Positions 7,649 through 15,125 of a DNA stretch of 64,000 nucleotides are shown here, one piece after another (position 1 is the first letter of the stretch; every line of letters starts with the position of its first letter). The stretch comes from Salinimicrobium terrae DSM 17865 (lineage in GTDB: Bacteria > Bacteroidota > Bacteroidia > Flavobacteriales > Flavobacteriaceae). A program made the position numbers and the translations under genes. The stretch spans positions 1 to 64,000 of the forward strand of contig NZ_KE384221.1 of assembly GCF_000424665.1 (NCBI RefSeq), in the 5' to 3' direction. The notes under the pieces were generated by a model. That model did not search any database. It saw nothing but the letters and a program-made list of their open reading frames with translations, and was not told the DNA's origin.

Positions 7649-8926
7649 ATGAAACATCTTTTTTTGGCCTGCAGCCTGCTTTTTACATTTGTAGCTGCTG
7701 CACAGGATACTTACATCCACAGCGGAAAAATTCTCGATACTAAAACCGGAAAGATCCTCACCAATAAGACTATTATAGTCTCCGAAAATAAGATCCAGGA
7801 GATCAGGGATGGATTTGTGCAACCTGCAAGACCTTCCGATAGTTTGATCGATCTTAAAGAAATGTTCCTGCTTCCGGGTTTAACCGATATGCACGTACAC
7901 CTGGAGAGCGAAACTAATCCTTCAAAATACCTGGAGCGATTCACCAATGAGCCGGCAGATGATGCATTTAACTCTGTAGGCTTTGCTGAAACCACGCTGC
8001 TGGCAGGTTTTACAACTGTTCGTGATCTTGGTGGCACCGGAGTAAATATTTCCCTGCGCGATGCCATTAATAAAGGAAAAGTAAAAGGGCCACGAATCTT
8101 CACTTCCGGAAAATCCCTTGCCACTACCGGAGGTCACGCCGATCCTTCCAATGGAATGAACCGCCTGCTGGCAGGAGATCCGGGCCCAAGGGAAGGAGTG
8201 GTGAACAGCGCCGAAGATGCACGTAAAGCAGTTAGATACCGATATAAAAACGGAGCCGATCTTATCAAGATCACAGCCACCGGCGGAGTATTAAGTGTAG
8301 CGAAAAGCAGCTCAAACCCTCAATTTACGGTTGAGGAGATCAAAGCCATTGTAGATATTGCAGAAGATTACGACTACCACGTGGCAGCTCATGCCCATGG
8401 TGATGAAGGTATGCAGCGGGCTATTATGGGCGGGGTGACTACAATTGAACACGGCACTCTAATAAGCGACGCAACAATGGAGTTAATGAAGCAACATGGG
8501 ACTTATTTAGTCCCAACCATTACTGCGGGGAAAGAAGTTACCGAAAAAGCGGAAATAGAAAATTATTATCCCGAACTGGTAGTGCCAAAAGCCCGGGAAA
8601 TAGGTCCACAGTTACAGACCACTTTTGGTAAGGCTTATAAAAAAGGAGTAAAGATCGCGTTTGGAACAGACGCCGGAGTCTTTGAACATGGTAAGAATGC
8701 CAAAGAATTTGGTTATATGGTAGAGGCTGGGATGCCTGCCATAGAAGCTATACAATCGGCAACCATAGTTCCTGCGCAGATTTTCAAGATGGAAAACGAA
8801 CTGGGTCAGATAGCACCTGGTTTCCTTGCCGATATCATCGCAGTACAGGAAGATCCCACAATTAACATCAACATTCTGGAAGATGTGCAGTTTGTGATGA
8901 AGGATGGGAAGATTTATAAAGATTAG
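7649..8926 (+). CDS. Secreted metal-dependent amidohydrolase (imidazolonepropionase/prolidase-like)
   Basis: 425 residues with a cleavable signal peptide (MKHLFLACSL to about residue 19, VAAAQD). The amidohydrolase barrel is marked by GLTDMHVHLE (H82, H84), a likely carboxylated Lys207 in DLIKITATGG, AAHAHGDEG (H248, H250), TIEHGT (H268) and FGTDAG with the catalytic Asp. Such proteins include peptidases cleaving Xaa-Pro or Xaa-Arg dipeptides and lactonases; the substrate is not predictable. Expected in the periplasm. Probably second gene of an operon with the aminotransferase; the downstream hairpin at 8947 ends it. Confidence 0.88.
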   Translation: MKHLFLACSLLFTFVAAAQDTYIHSGKILDTKTGKILTNKTIIVSENKIQEIRDGFVQPARPSDSLIDLKEMFLLPGLTDMHVHLESETNPSKYLERFTNEPADDAFNSVGFAETTLLAGFTTVRDLGGTGVNISLRDAINKGKVKGPRIFTSGKSLATTGGHADPSNGMNRLLAGDPGPREGVVNSAEDARKAVRYRYKNGADLIKITATGGVLSVAKSSSNPQFTVEEIKAIVDIAEDYDYHVAAHAHGDEGMQRAIMGGVTTIEHGTLISDATMELMKQHGTYLVPTITAGKEVTEKAEIENYYPELVVPKAREIGPQLQTTFGKAYKKGVKIAFGTDAGVFEHGKNAKEFGYMVEAGMPAIEAIQSATIVPAQIFKMENELGQIAPGFLADIIAVQEDPTININILEDVQFVMKDGKIYKD

Positions 8927-8946
8927 TTTTTTCCCTGCTCTACAAA

Positions 8947-8976
8947 AAAGCCGGCAGTTTCTACACTTCCGGCTTT
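8947..8976. terminator. Bidirectional terminator between convergent genes
   Basis: An 8-bp perfect stem AAAGCCGG / CCGGCTTT around a 14-base loop, with A-run before and T-rich sequence after, lies between the convergent amidohydrolase and fabD genes. The following 40 bases hold a degenerate copy of the tttcttggttcttgg-type repeat. Confidence 0.78.
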
Positions 8977-9038
8977 CTTATTTAAGAACCAGTCTTGTTT
9001 CTTTGTTCTTGGCTCTTGCAGCAAAAGCGAAGCGGTCC

Positions 9039-9920
9039 TTACACTTCGGCCGATCTTACCTCGACATTTCTGTCGATTTTCTTAACCAGTCCCTGTAAAA
9101 CTCTTCCGGGACCTACTTCAATAAATTCGGTAGCTCCATCCTTGATCATGTTTTGTACACTCTGGGTCCATTTCACGGGTGCGGTCAACTGGAAGATCAG
9201 GTTTTTCTTTATTTCTGCAGGATCTGTTACTGCAAAAGTGGAAACATTTTGGTAGACAGGACAAACAGGTTTATTAAATTCTGTTTCTTCTATAGCTGCT
9301 GCAAGCTCTTCTCTGGCAGGTTCCATAAGGGGAGAGTGAAAAGCCCCTCCTACCGGCAGGATCATAGCTCTCTTTGCACCTCTTTCTTTTAATTCTTCAC
9401 AGGTTTTTTCTACAGCTAGAAGTTCACCTGAGATAACCAATTGTCCCGGGCAGTTATAGTTAGCAGCGACAACTGTGCCTTTAACATCGGCACAAATTGC
9501 TTCAACTAAATGATCTTCAAGTCCCATTACTGCCGCCATAGTTGATTCTTCCAGTTCACAAGCCTTTTGCATGGCTCGGGCTCTCTTGGAAACCAGTGTT
9601 AATGCATCTTCGAACTTTAAAGTGCCGTTGGCAACAAGTGCCGAAAATTCCCCAAGGGAGTGGCCGGCAACCATATCAGGTTTAAAAGAATCTCCCAAAA
9701 CTTTGGTGAGAATGACCGAATGAAGAAATACAGCCGGTTGAGTCACTTTGGTTTGCTTTAAATCTTCATCTGTTCCTTCAAACATTACCCTGGTAATAGA
9801 AAAACCTAAGATATCATTGGCTTTTTCAAATAATTCTTTGGCAAGGGAGGATTTCTCATAGAGGTCCTGACCCATTCCTTTAAATTGGGCTCCCTGCCCC
9901 GGAAAAATATATGCTTTCAT
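9039..9920 (-). CDS. fabD: Malonyl-CoA:ACP transacylase
   Basis: 293 residues. Transfers malonyl from CoA to acyl carrier protein for fatty acid chain extension. The N-terminal FPGQGAQ, the nucleophile elbow GHSLGEFSA (Ser88), and the catalytic His195 in GAFHSPLM are intact, and the C-terminal ends with FIEVGPGRVLQGLVKKI. It stands alone, not in a fab cluster. A perfect -7 element TAATTTTG lies 20 bases upstream. Confidence 0.97.
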   Translation of the reverse strand: MKAYIFPGQGAQFKGMGQDLYEKSSLAKELFEKANDILGFSITRVMFEGTDEDLKQTKVTQPAVFLHSVILTKVLGDSFKPDMVAGHSLGEFSALVANGTLKFEDALTLVSKRARAMQKACELEESTMAAVMGLEDHLVEAICADVKGTVVAANYNCPGQLVISGELLAVEKTCEELKERGAKRAMILPVGGAFHSPLMEPAREELAAAIEETEFNKPVCPVYQNVSTFAVTDPAEIKKNLIFQLTAPVKWTQSVQNMIKDGATEFIEVGPGRVLQGLVKKIDRNVEVRSAEV

Positions 9921-9939
9921 GACTTTGGTGATTAGTCTG

Positions 9940-9947
9940 CAAAATTA
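9940..9947 (-). promoter_or_regulatory. -7 element of the fabD promoter
   Basis: On the minus strand the bases read TAATTTTG, a full match to TAnnTTTG, 20 bases before the fabD start codon. No clear TTG is seen at the expected upstream spacing. Confidence 0.5.
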
Positions 9948-9962
9948 ACAAAATAAAAAAGA

Positions 9963-10090
9963 GGCTGTCTATTAAGGCCTCTTTCTTTACGTCACCCTGA
10001 ACTTGTTTCAGGTTATTATTAGGTCTAAAAATAAAATTAATAAGATTCTGAAATAAATTCAGAATGACGGTCTGGAACTTTTAGACAGCC
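9963..10090. repeat. MITE-like palindromic element, copy A
   Basis: About 128 bp bounded by GGCTGTCT and AGACAGCC. Inside are two hairpins: CCTGAACTTGTTTCAGG (9997-10013) and ATTCTGAAATAAATTCAGAAT (10045-10065). The same ordered parts occur in reverse orientation at 13631-13754. The left edge also folds into AAAGAGGC / GCCTCTTT with a T-rich tail, which can serve as a terminator for the minus-strand gene ending at 10111. No coding capacity. Confidence 0.8.
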
Positions 10091-10110
10091 ACTCATAAGA
10101 GGAATGAATA

Positions 10111-10611
10111 TTAAAGATTCAATTTTCCTTTTTCCCCAACATCCTGTTGGTTTCCGGTTAAAGCTCCAACACCCATTTTTAGGAGGGTGACATATTTATT
10201 GGTTTTACTATCCCAAAAATAAGCTTCTACAGGTTTGACTTTAATTGCTGTGAGATTTGGATCGTCTACGCCATCAAACCAATTGTCGGTAGTGGCACTG
10301 TATAGATCTTTCAAAATGGTTTTGTCCTTTGTGATCTCTGCATTTCCATAGAGGGTGATAAATTCGTTATCATCCGGGTCACTGTACAGGAGATGCACCT
10401 GCTCATTGATTTGTAGATTTTTATTGTGTTCACTGTTTCCCGCACTTACAAACCAGATATTTCCATTTTCATCAATTTTTTTAGTTCTCATGGGAATAGC
10501 ATTAATCGGCTTTTTTTCCAGTCCGGTAACCATCATGGCTACTTTTATGTCATCTACCAATTCCCTTAGTTTTTCCCAGGATTCTTCTTTATTTAGGTTT
10601 TCTGTACTCAT
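10111..10611 (-). CDS. Pyridoxamine 5'-phosphate oxidase-fold (general stress protein 26-like)
   Basis: 166 residues of the split-barrel flavin-binding family. Recognisable stretches are the N-terminal LRELVDDIKVAMMVT, IPMRTKKIDENGNIWFVS and the later VHLLYSDPDDNEFITLYGNAEI, as in Pfam Pyrid_ox_like proteins annotated as general stress protein 26. It probably binds FMN or a related cofactor; the true reaction is not known. No signal peptide, so cytoplasmic. It stands alone, with the palindromic element copy A as its downstream boundary. Confidence 0.85.
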   Translation of the reverse strand: MSTENLNKEESWEKLRELVDDIKVAMMVTGLEKKPINAIPMRTKKIDENGNIWFVSAGNSEHNKNLQINEQVHLLYSDPDDNEFITLYGNAEITKDKTILKDLYSATTDNWFDGVDDPNLTAIKVKPVEAYFWDSKTNKYVTLLKMGVGALTGNQQDVGEKGKLNL

Positions 10612-10702
10612 ATCATTTTTTAATTTAACTACTTAAATATAAAATAATTAGTACCCGATGTCCACTAAAGAACTCCTAAAACTACCGTGAAGCTTGTTAA
10701 GA

Positions 10703-11563
10703 TTATGAAAACCGTCCGATAATGTTCTTCACCTGCGGAAGGTAACTGCTGCCAAAAATATTGAGGTGCACAAGAAGATAGTAGAGTTGCCACAGTGGAA
10801 TTCGCTCTTCCCATCCCTGCTGAAGTGGAAAATGTTCATCATAAACCTGAAATACTTCTGAAGGAAAACCGCCAAAAAGCTTCATCATAGCCATATCCAT
10901 TTCCCTTGGCCCATAACAAACTGCAGGATCTATTAAGCGGGGTAGACCTTCCTCATTTGTGATGTAATTGCCGCTCCAGAGATCCCCGTGCAGCAGGGCA
11001 GGAGCTTCCTGCGGAATTTCTTCTGAAATATTCCTGTAAAAACCCGAAAGATCTCCCAGAGAAAACCCTCTTTCTGAAGCCATCTTCACCTGCGGCTCCA
11101 ACCGCTGACTTATATAAAAGTCGGCGGCCGATTTACGTAGCTCGTTGTACTGTGGAAGGCTACCAATGTAATTCGATTCCGGAAATCCAAATTCGTCTGT
11201 TGATTTCTTATGAAGTTGGGAAAGCTGCTCCCCAAATATCTTCCAAAAATGCTCTTTTTGAGCCTCTTCTTTTTTGTGCTCCAGCAGGAGGTAAGCTTTA
11301 TCTTCTACTTCTCCGAGTCCAAGAACAGCCGGGATATCAAATGCATTCGCCTGCTTCAGGGTTTCCAAGCCCTGTTTTTCGGCAGCGAACATACCGGGAA
11401 ATTTTCCGGCAGAATTTATCTTTACAACCCTTTCTCCTTCCGAAGTATTTAAAAGATAAACCTGATTTATACTGCCTCCGGCTAGTGAGTTTATTTTTTG
11501 CACTTCAAAGCCGTGGCTGTTTGCCATTGCATGTATGACCTGTTGATCATTCGGTACGCTCAT
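10703..11563 (-). CDS. Fructosamine kinase family protein
   Basis: 286 residues, phosphotransferase with a protein-kinase-like fold that phosphorylates ketoamine (glycation) adducts so they decompose. The nucleotide loop region is LAGGSINQVYLL, the catalytic loop is LLHGDLWSGNY (H192, D194) and the metal-binding LIDPAVCYG (D212) follows. No signal peptide. Its start overlaps the end of folA by 17 bases, which implies translational coupling and one operon with folA and the 2TM gene upstream. Confidence 0.9.
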   Translation of the reverse strand: MSVPNDQQVIHAMANSHGFEVQKINSLAGGSINQVYLLNTSEGERVVKINSAGKFPGMFAAEKQGLETLKQANAFDIPAVLGLGEVEDKAYLLLEHKKEEAQKEHFWKIFGEQLSQLHKKSTDEFGFPESNYIGSLPQYNELRKSAADFYISQRLEPQVKMASERGFSLGDLSGFYRNISEEIPQEAPALLHGDLWSGNYITNEEGLPRLIDPAVCYGPREMDMAMMKLFGGFPSEVFQVYDEHFPLQQGWEERIPLWQLYYLLVHLNIFGSSYLPQVKNIIGRFS

Positions 11564-12038
11564 AAGTTAAGTATGTAAAAGCATAATTGTGGCGATCATC
11601 TTTAGGGTGCATTTCTGAAGCTATAAGTTTCCACTTTTTCTCATCTATTTCCGGAAAAAAGGTATCTGCTTCAAAAGTCCCGTGAACCCGGGTGAGCTCA
11701 ATGCTGTCGGCCTTTTCCATTGAAAGATCATAGATCTCACCGCCTCCAATGACATAGGGCTGTGGATCTTCCTTGGCTACTTCCAGTGCTTTTTCCATGG
11801 AGTTGACGACAATGGTTCCTTTAGGATTGTAATCTTCCTTTCGGGTAATGATAACGTGGGTGCGATTGGGCAGCAATTGCGGAAAGGTTTCAAATGTTTT
11901 GCGCCCCATGATGATATAATGGCCGGTGGTAAGTTTTTTGAACCTCTTGAAATCGTCGGGAAGGTGCCACACCAGGTCCTTGTCTTTCCCTAGTTCATTG
12001 TTCTCTCCGGCAGCTGCTATCAAAGTAACTTTTCCCAT
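11547..12038 (-). CDS. folA: Dihydrofolate reductase
   Basis: 163 residues. Reduces dihydrofolate to tetrahydrofolate with NADPH. The active-site motif WHLPDDFKRF (24-33) carries the catalytic acid D29, followed by IIMGRKTFET, and the second NADPH motif VIGGGEIY. Two bases follow the upstream 2TM gene and the downstream kinase overlaps its end, so a three-gene operon is likely. Its metabolic partner thyA lies about 5 kb away on the same strand. Confidence 0.96.
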   Translation of the reverse strand: MGKVTLIAAAGENNELGKDKDLVWHLPDDFKRFKKLTTGHYIIMGRKTFETFPQLLPNRTHVIITRKEDYNPKGTIVVNSMEKALEVAKEDPQPYVIGGGEIYDLSMEKADSIELTRVHGTFEADTFFPEIDEKKWKLIASEMHPKDDRHNYAFTYLTYERTE

Positions 12039-12040
12039 TT

Positions 12041-12490
12041 CTAAGTATTTATTGGTGCATCGGGATCAATAGGTTTTCGGGCAGTGGGAGGGATGTACGG
12101 CTCATCTTTTTTAGGCAAAGGATGATCCTTCTCTACTTTCTTTTGAAGTTCTGCTATTTTTCTTTGTTGCTTGGCGACCAGCCTTTCGATCTGCTCGTTT
12201 TCCCAGTCCTTTCCGAAGAATTTATTGGTGACAAAAAAATTGAAAACGTGAATGAGCAGGAGCAAAGCCCAGAAGATGATCGCCCATACAAACCAGTCTA
12301 TTCCGAAGGGGTTGATATCCCGACCTATCTCGAAGATTACATTTAGCAGGATCAAAACCACCGAACCCAGCAGGAAGACGATGAAATGTTGATATAATCT
12401 TCTCTTTTGCCTCGCCCGCATCTGCGCTCTTTCAATAAGCATGCGCTGCTCAGGATCAATTTTTGAAGAACTATTTTTTTCCAGGCCCAT
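12041..12490 (-). CDS. 2TM-domain membrane protein
   Basis: The start is set at 12490 (MGLEKNSSS); codons further upstream would run into the divergent gene's promoter and do not look coding. The 149-residue product has a basic N-terminal region, two hydrophobic segments with a short acidic loop between (HFIVFLLGSVVLILLNVIF, then WFVWAIIFWALLLLIHVFNF), and FGKDWENEQIERL, the signature of the 2TM domain family found in Bacteroidota, sometimes attached to LytTR or histidine kinases. The tail is charged, coiled-coil-like and Pro-rich. Function unknown. First gene of a probable operon with folA. Confidence 0.82.
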   Translation of the reverse strand: MGLEKNSSSKIDPEQRMLIERAQMRARQKRRLYQHFIVFLLGSVVLILLNVIFEIGRDINPFGIDWFVWAIIFWALLLLIHVFNFFVTNKFFGKDWENEQIERLVAKQQRKIAELQKKVEKDHPLPKKDEPYIPPTARKPIDPDAPINT

Positions 12491-12548
12491 ATTTAGATGT
12501 AATTTAGAGAGTATTCTCAAATTTATTGATTTTAGTGCGGAATCTTCC

Positions 12549-13628
12549 ATGTCTATGAAGAATTTTAAGAAACAGTTTCCTCTTTTAGAACAGTACACCT
12601 ACCTCGATACTGCTGCTTCTGGTCTTTTATCTGAAACTTTGCTGGAATTTCGGCAGGACCATGATCTGGACTTTTTAATTGGCGGAAGTATTTTTAGGGA
12701 GAAGCGTGATTCCCTGTTTCTCAAGGTGCGTAAGTCAGTGGGAGACTTGTTTGGCTGCGCTCCCAATCTGGTAGCGCTCACTCCAAATTTCTCTTACGGG
12801 TTTAACTTACTCATGGAAGCAATTGACCGTAGCAAAAAGGTGCTGTTGCTTCAGAATGATTATCCGTCGGTCAATTGGGCTGTGGAGTCCCGCGGCTTCA
12901 AAGTATGTTATGCTGAAATAGATGAAAATCTTGAGAACAATATTGCTGAAGCCGTTTCCCGTGAAAACCCTGATTTTTTTGTTTTTAGCCTGGTACAGTA
13001 CATCAACGGAATTAAAATAGATCCCGGTTTCCTCCTGAAGCTGAAACAACAAAATCCCGATCTTCTCCTTTTTGCCGATGGCACCCAGTACTGCGGTACC
13101 GAAAAGTTTGATTTTGAAGCCTCGGCTCTTGATGTGCTTGGCGCAAGTGCCTATAAATGGCTAAACGCCGGTTATGGCAATGGATTTTTTCTTTTTAAGG
13201 AACACATGCAGGAAAAGATTGCTCCTGCCGGTTTAGAACTAAAGGAACTGCAGGGGAAGAATAAACCCCACAAGGGCAGCTTTATCGGGAAATTTGAACC
13301 CGGTCACCTGGACACCCTAAATTTCGGAAGTTTAAAAACAGCTATAGACCTAATTAAACAGATAGGGATTGAGCAGATAGAAGACAGGATCAGGGAACTT
13401 ACTTTTTTGGCCAGAGCAAAGCTCAGCGAAAAAGGACTTCTGGAGCCTGCGGCGGTGAAGAGAGAATTACATTCTTCGATCTTCAACATCAAAGGAGATG
13501 AAAAGTTGTTTCAGAAGCTACGGAGTAATAAGATCATTTGTTCGCAAAGAGGAGAGGGAATAAGAGTCAGTTTTCACTACTTTAATTCCGAAGAAGATCT
13601 CGAAAATCTGCTTAGGCAATTGAAATAA
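12549..13628 (+). CDS. Class V aminotransferase-fold PLP enzyme
   Basis: The start is taken at 12549; ATG at 12555 is equally possible. The 359-residue protein is of the cysteine desulfurase/class V aminotransferase fold: N-terminal YLDTAASG, PLP ring-stacking region, FADGTQYCG (D177) and the Schiff-base lysine K203 in ASAYKWLNAGYGNG. It lacks an obvious desulfurase active-site Cys loop, so a lyase, desulfurase or transaminase role cannot be separated by eye; homologs are usually left as aminotransferase class V. Divergent from the folA operon, convergent with asnA, and separated from asnA by palindromic element copy B. Confidence 0.87.
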   Translation: MSMKNFKKQFPLLEQYTYLDTAASGLLSETLLEFRQDHDLDFLIGGSIFREKRDSLFLKVRKSVGDLFGCAPNLVALTPNFSYGFNLLMEAIDRSKKVLLLQNDYPSVNWAVESRGFKVCYAEIDENLENNIAEAVSRENPDFFVFSLVQYINGIKIDPGFLLKLKQQNPDLLLFADGTQYCGTEKFDFEASALDVLGASAYKWLNAGYGNGFFLFKEHMQEKIAPAGLELKELQGKNKPHKGSFIGKFEPGHLDTLNFGSLKTAIDLIKQIGIEQIEDRIRELTFLARAKLSEKGLLEPAAVKRELHSSIFNIKGDEKLFQKLRSNKIICSQRGEGIRVSFHYFNSEEDLENLLRQLK

Positions 13629-13630
13629 AA

Positions 13631-13754
13631 TGCTGTCTTAAAAATCATTAGATCGTCATACTGAATTTATTTCAGAATCCTCAAAATTGAAGATATGATT
13701 TACTCAAAACCTGAAACAAGTTCAGGTTGACGTAAAGTAGTTTTTAAGACAGCA
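13631..13754. repeat. MITE-like palindromic element, copy B
   Basis: 124 bp with perfect 14-bp terminal inverted repeats, TGCTGTCTTAAAAA at 13631-13644 and its complement at 13741-13754. Between them are two hairpins, ACTGAATTTATTTCAGAAT-like and CCTGAAACAAGTTCAGG, in the reverse order of copy A at 9963-10090, so the copies are inverted relative to each other. It fills the space between two convergent genes and can act as a two-way terminator (T-run after the right arm). Confidence 0.85.
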
Positions 13755-13768
13755 ATTTTTTAATACTA

Positions 13769-14791
13769 TTAAAGAAGATGAATTCCTCTTTCGGAAAGAC
13801 CTGTCTTCATTTCCTCTGGCCAAATGCTTACCTGTACTTCCCCTATGTGCTGCTTCTGGAGGAGGAACATGCACAATCTTGACTGGCCAATTCCCCCGCC
13901 AATGGTTTGCGGCAGCTTTTCTTCCAGTAGTTGACTATGATAATATAATTTTTTGCGGTCGTCGGCCTTTCTTTCCTTCAATTGAAGTTCCAGGGTACCT
14001 TTGTCCACCCGGATGCCCATGGAAGAAAGTTCAAAAGCTCTTTCCAGTACTGAATTCCAGACGAGAATATCTCCGTTAAGGCCTTTTGTGGTAGCCGAGG
14101 TGGGGGTGCTCCAGTCATCATAATCTGGCGCACGGCCGTCATGAGGTTCTCCGCTTCCAAGTAATCCGCCTATTCCAATTAGGAAAACTGCGCCAAATTC
14201 TTTGGCTACTACATCCTCCCGCTGTTTAGCTGTAAGATGTGGATACTTCTTTTGAAGATCTTCGGCGTGTATAAAGGTAATTTCTTCGGGTAGTTCCGGG
14301 GTAATCAATTGATATTTTGTGGCAACGGCGGCTTGTGTGGCCAGGATGGAATCATATATTTTGCTCACCTGTTCCTTAAGGAAATCGAGGTGTCGGTCTT
14401 CGGGTAACATGACTTTCTCCCAGTCCCACTGGTCTACCGAGATGGAATGCAAAGGTCCCAGGTCTTCATCGGGTCGCAGGGCCTTCATATCTGTAACTAT
14501 CCCGGTTCCCGGCTCCAGTTCATACTCCTTGAGTCGAAGGCGTTTCCACTTTGCGAGAGACTGAACTACTTCTGCTCTTTGCTCCTGCATGGCTTTAACG
14601 GGAAAACCTACAGGTCGTTCAATTCCGTTGAGATCATCGTTGATCCCGGTACCGTGAAGTACGACCGTGGGAGCACAAATTCGCACCAGAGATAATCGGG
14701 CTTTCAATTGTTTTTCAAATTCAGATTTTACAAAGTCAACTGCTTCTTCAGTTTCCAGTTTTTGTGATAGTTGTTGTAATGTACTTTTCAT
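13769..14791 (-). CDS. asnA: Aspartate--ammonia ligase
   Basis: 340 residues, close to the 330 of the E. coli enzyme. It makes asparagine from aspartate, ammonia and ATP (AMP-forming), with a class II aminoacyl-tRNA-synthetase-like fold. Landmarks are SLVRICAPTVVLHGTGINDDLNG, ERPVGFPVKAM, SISVDQWDWEK, GSGEPHDGRAPDYDDW and the C-terminal GGGIGQSRLCMFLL. The gene is preceded by a leader of about 330 bases encoding two Asn-rich peptides, each followed by a terminator. Expression should therefore rise when charged tRNA-Asn is scarce. Confidence 0.96.
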   Translation of the reverse strand: MKSTLQQLSQKLETEEAVDFVKSEFEKQLKARLSLVRICAPTVVLHGTGINDDLNGIERPVGFPVKAMQEQRAEVVQSLAKWKRLRLKEYELEPGTGIVTDMKALRPDEDLGPLHSISVDQWDWEKVMLPEDRHLDFLKEQVSKIYDSILATQAAVATKYQLITPELPEEITFIHAEDLQKKYPHLTAKQREDVVAKEFGAVFLIGIGGLLGSGEPHDGRAPDYDDWSTPTSATTKGLNGDILVWNSVLERAFELSSMGIRVDKGTLELQLKERKADDRKKLYYHSQLLEEKLPQTIGGGIGQSRLCMFLLQKQHIGEVQVSIWPEEMKTGLSERGIHLL

Positions 14792-14820
14792 TATTTCTTG
14801 TTTTAGTTGTTTTTAAAAAA

Positions 14821-14925
14821 TTAAAAAGCCCGCCCCGGGAAGGAGACAGGCTTTAAAGCACAGAGATCCTCTCCCCCGGGTGGCGGACTGTTATTATTGA
14901 TATTATTTATTTGAGGTCGTTTCAT
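14821..14925 (-). CDS. Asn-rich leader peptide 2
   Basis: ATG at 14925, 34 codons, stop at 14823-14821. After MKRPQ the peptide has INNINNN: five Asn codons within residues 7-12, followed by SPPPGG. The frame continues through the second terminator, so the later part may have no role of its own. A stall at the Asn codons leaves the GC-rich bases at 14868-14887 free to pair with parts of the terminator (for example 14868-14874 with 14842-14850). Support comes from composition and position; no conservation data were available. Confidence 0.6.
   Translation of the reverse strand: MKRPQINNINNNSPPPGGEDLCALKPVSFPGRAF
14823..14854 (-). terminator. Attenuator terminator 2 (proximal to asnA)
   Basis: On the minus strand AAAGCCTGTCTCC pairs with GGGGCGGGCTTT and is followed by T5. 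It lies 32 bases before the asnA start codon, so read-through is required for asnA expression. Confidence 0.75.
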
Positions 14926-14933
14926 ATTTGAGC

Positions 14934-14968
14934 AAAAAAAAAGCCTTTCCAGTGGCGGAAAGGCTTTT
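14934..14968 (-). terminator. Attenuator terminator 1 (distal)
   Basis: A 12-bp perfect stem AAAAGCCTTTCC / GGAAAGGCTTTT with loop GCCACT followed by a run of nine T on the minus strand. It lies 21 bases after the stop of leader peptide 1. Bases 14955-14962 can instead pair with 15004-15011. Confidence 0.88.
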
Positions 14969-14989
14969 ATATATTGTTGGTGGTTTAAA

Positions 14990-15067
14990 TTACACAATAA
15001 TAGCTTTCCGCAATCTGATTTTATTCAGATTGTAGTTGAAATTATTATTATTGTTATTGAAAATCAC
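14990..15067 (-). CDS. Asn-rich leader peptide 1
   Basis: GTG at 15067, 25 codons, TAA at 14992-14990. Residues 4-15 read NNNNNNFNYNLN, i.e. nine Asn codons in twelve, mostly AAT. The frame ends shortly before terminator 1, as in classical attenuator leader peptides. The antiterminator-forming bases 15004-15011 fall in codons 19-22, directly downstream of the Asn run. No in-frame ATG exists upstream, so GTG is the likely start, which is the weakest point of the call. Confidence 0.68.
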   Translation of the reverse strand: MIFNNNNNNFNYNLNKIRLRKAIIV

Positions 15068-15117
15068 CTGTTTGTTTCTTTTGGTTCCTGTAAACTTAAT
15101 TCTTTTTTCTGAACCTC

Positions 15118-15125
15118 CAAATTTA
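15118..15125 (-). promoter_or_regulatory. -7 element of the asnA leader promoter
   Basis: TAAATTTG on the minus strand, a full match to TAnnTTTG. It overlaps the stop codon of the DUF427 gene and would start transcription near 15111, some 44 bases before leader peptide 1. The upstream TTG element is not clear. Confidence 0.5.

Larger units (their letters stand above)
14792..15111 (-). promoter_or_regulatory. Tandem Asn-dependent transcription attenuator of asnA
   Basis: The untranslated leader contains, in transcription order, an Asn-codon-rich ORF (15067-14990), a strong terminator (14968-14934), a second Asn-codon-rich ORF (14925-14821) and a second terminator (14854-14823), then asnA at 14791. 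In the first unit the 8 bases at 15004-15011, just after the Asn codons, are perfectly complementary to 14955-14962, which form part of the terminator stem. The two structures are therefore exclusive, the hallmark of trp/his-type ribosome-mediated attenuation. In the second unit alternative pairings are possible but less tidy. No T-box or other tRNA-binding elements were seen. Confidence 0.8.

Noticed and set aside
14792-15122. T-box or other tRNA-binding riboswitch in the asnA leader
   Set aside because: No specifier or T-box bulge sequence is visible; two Asn-rich ORFs and exclusive hairpins explain the leader better.
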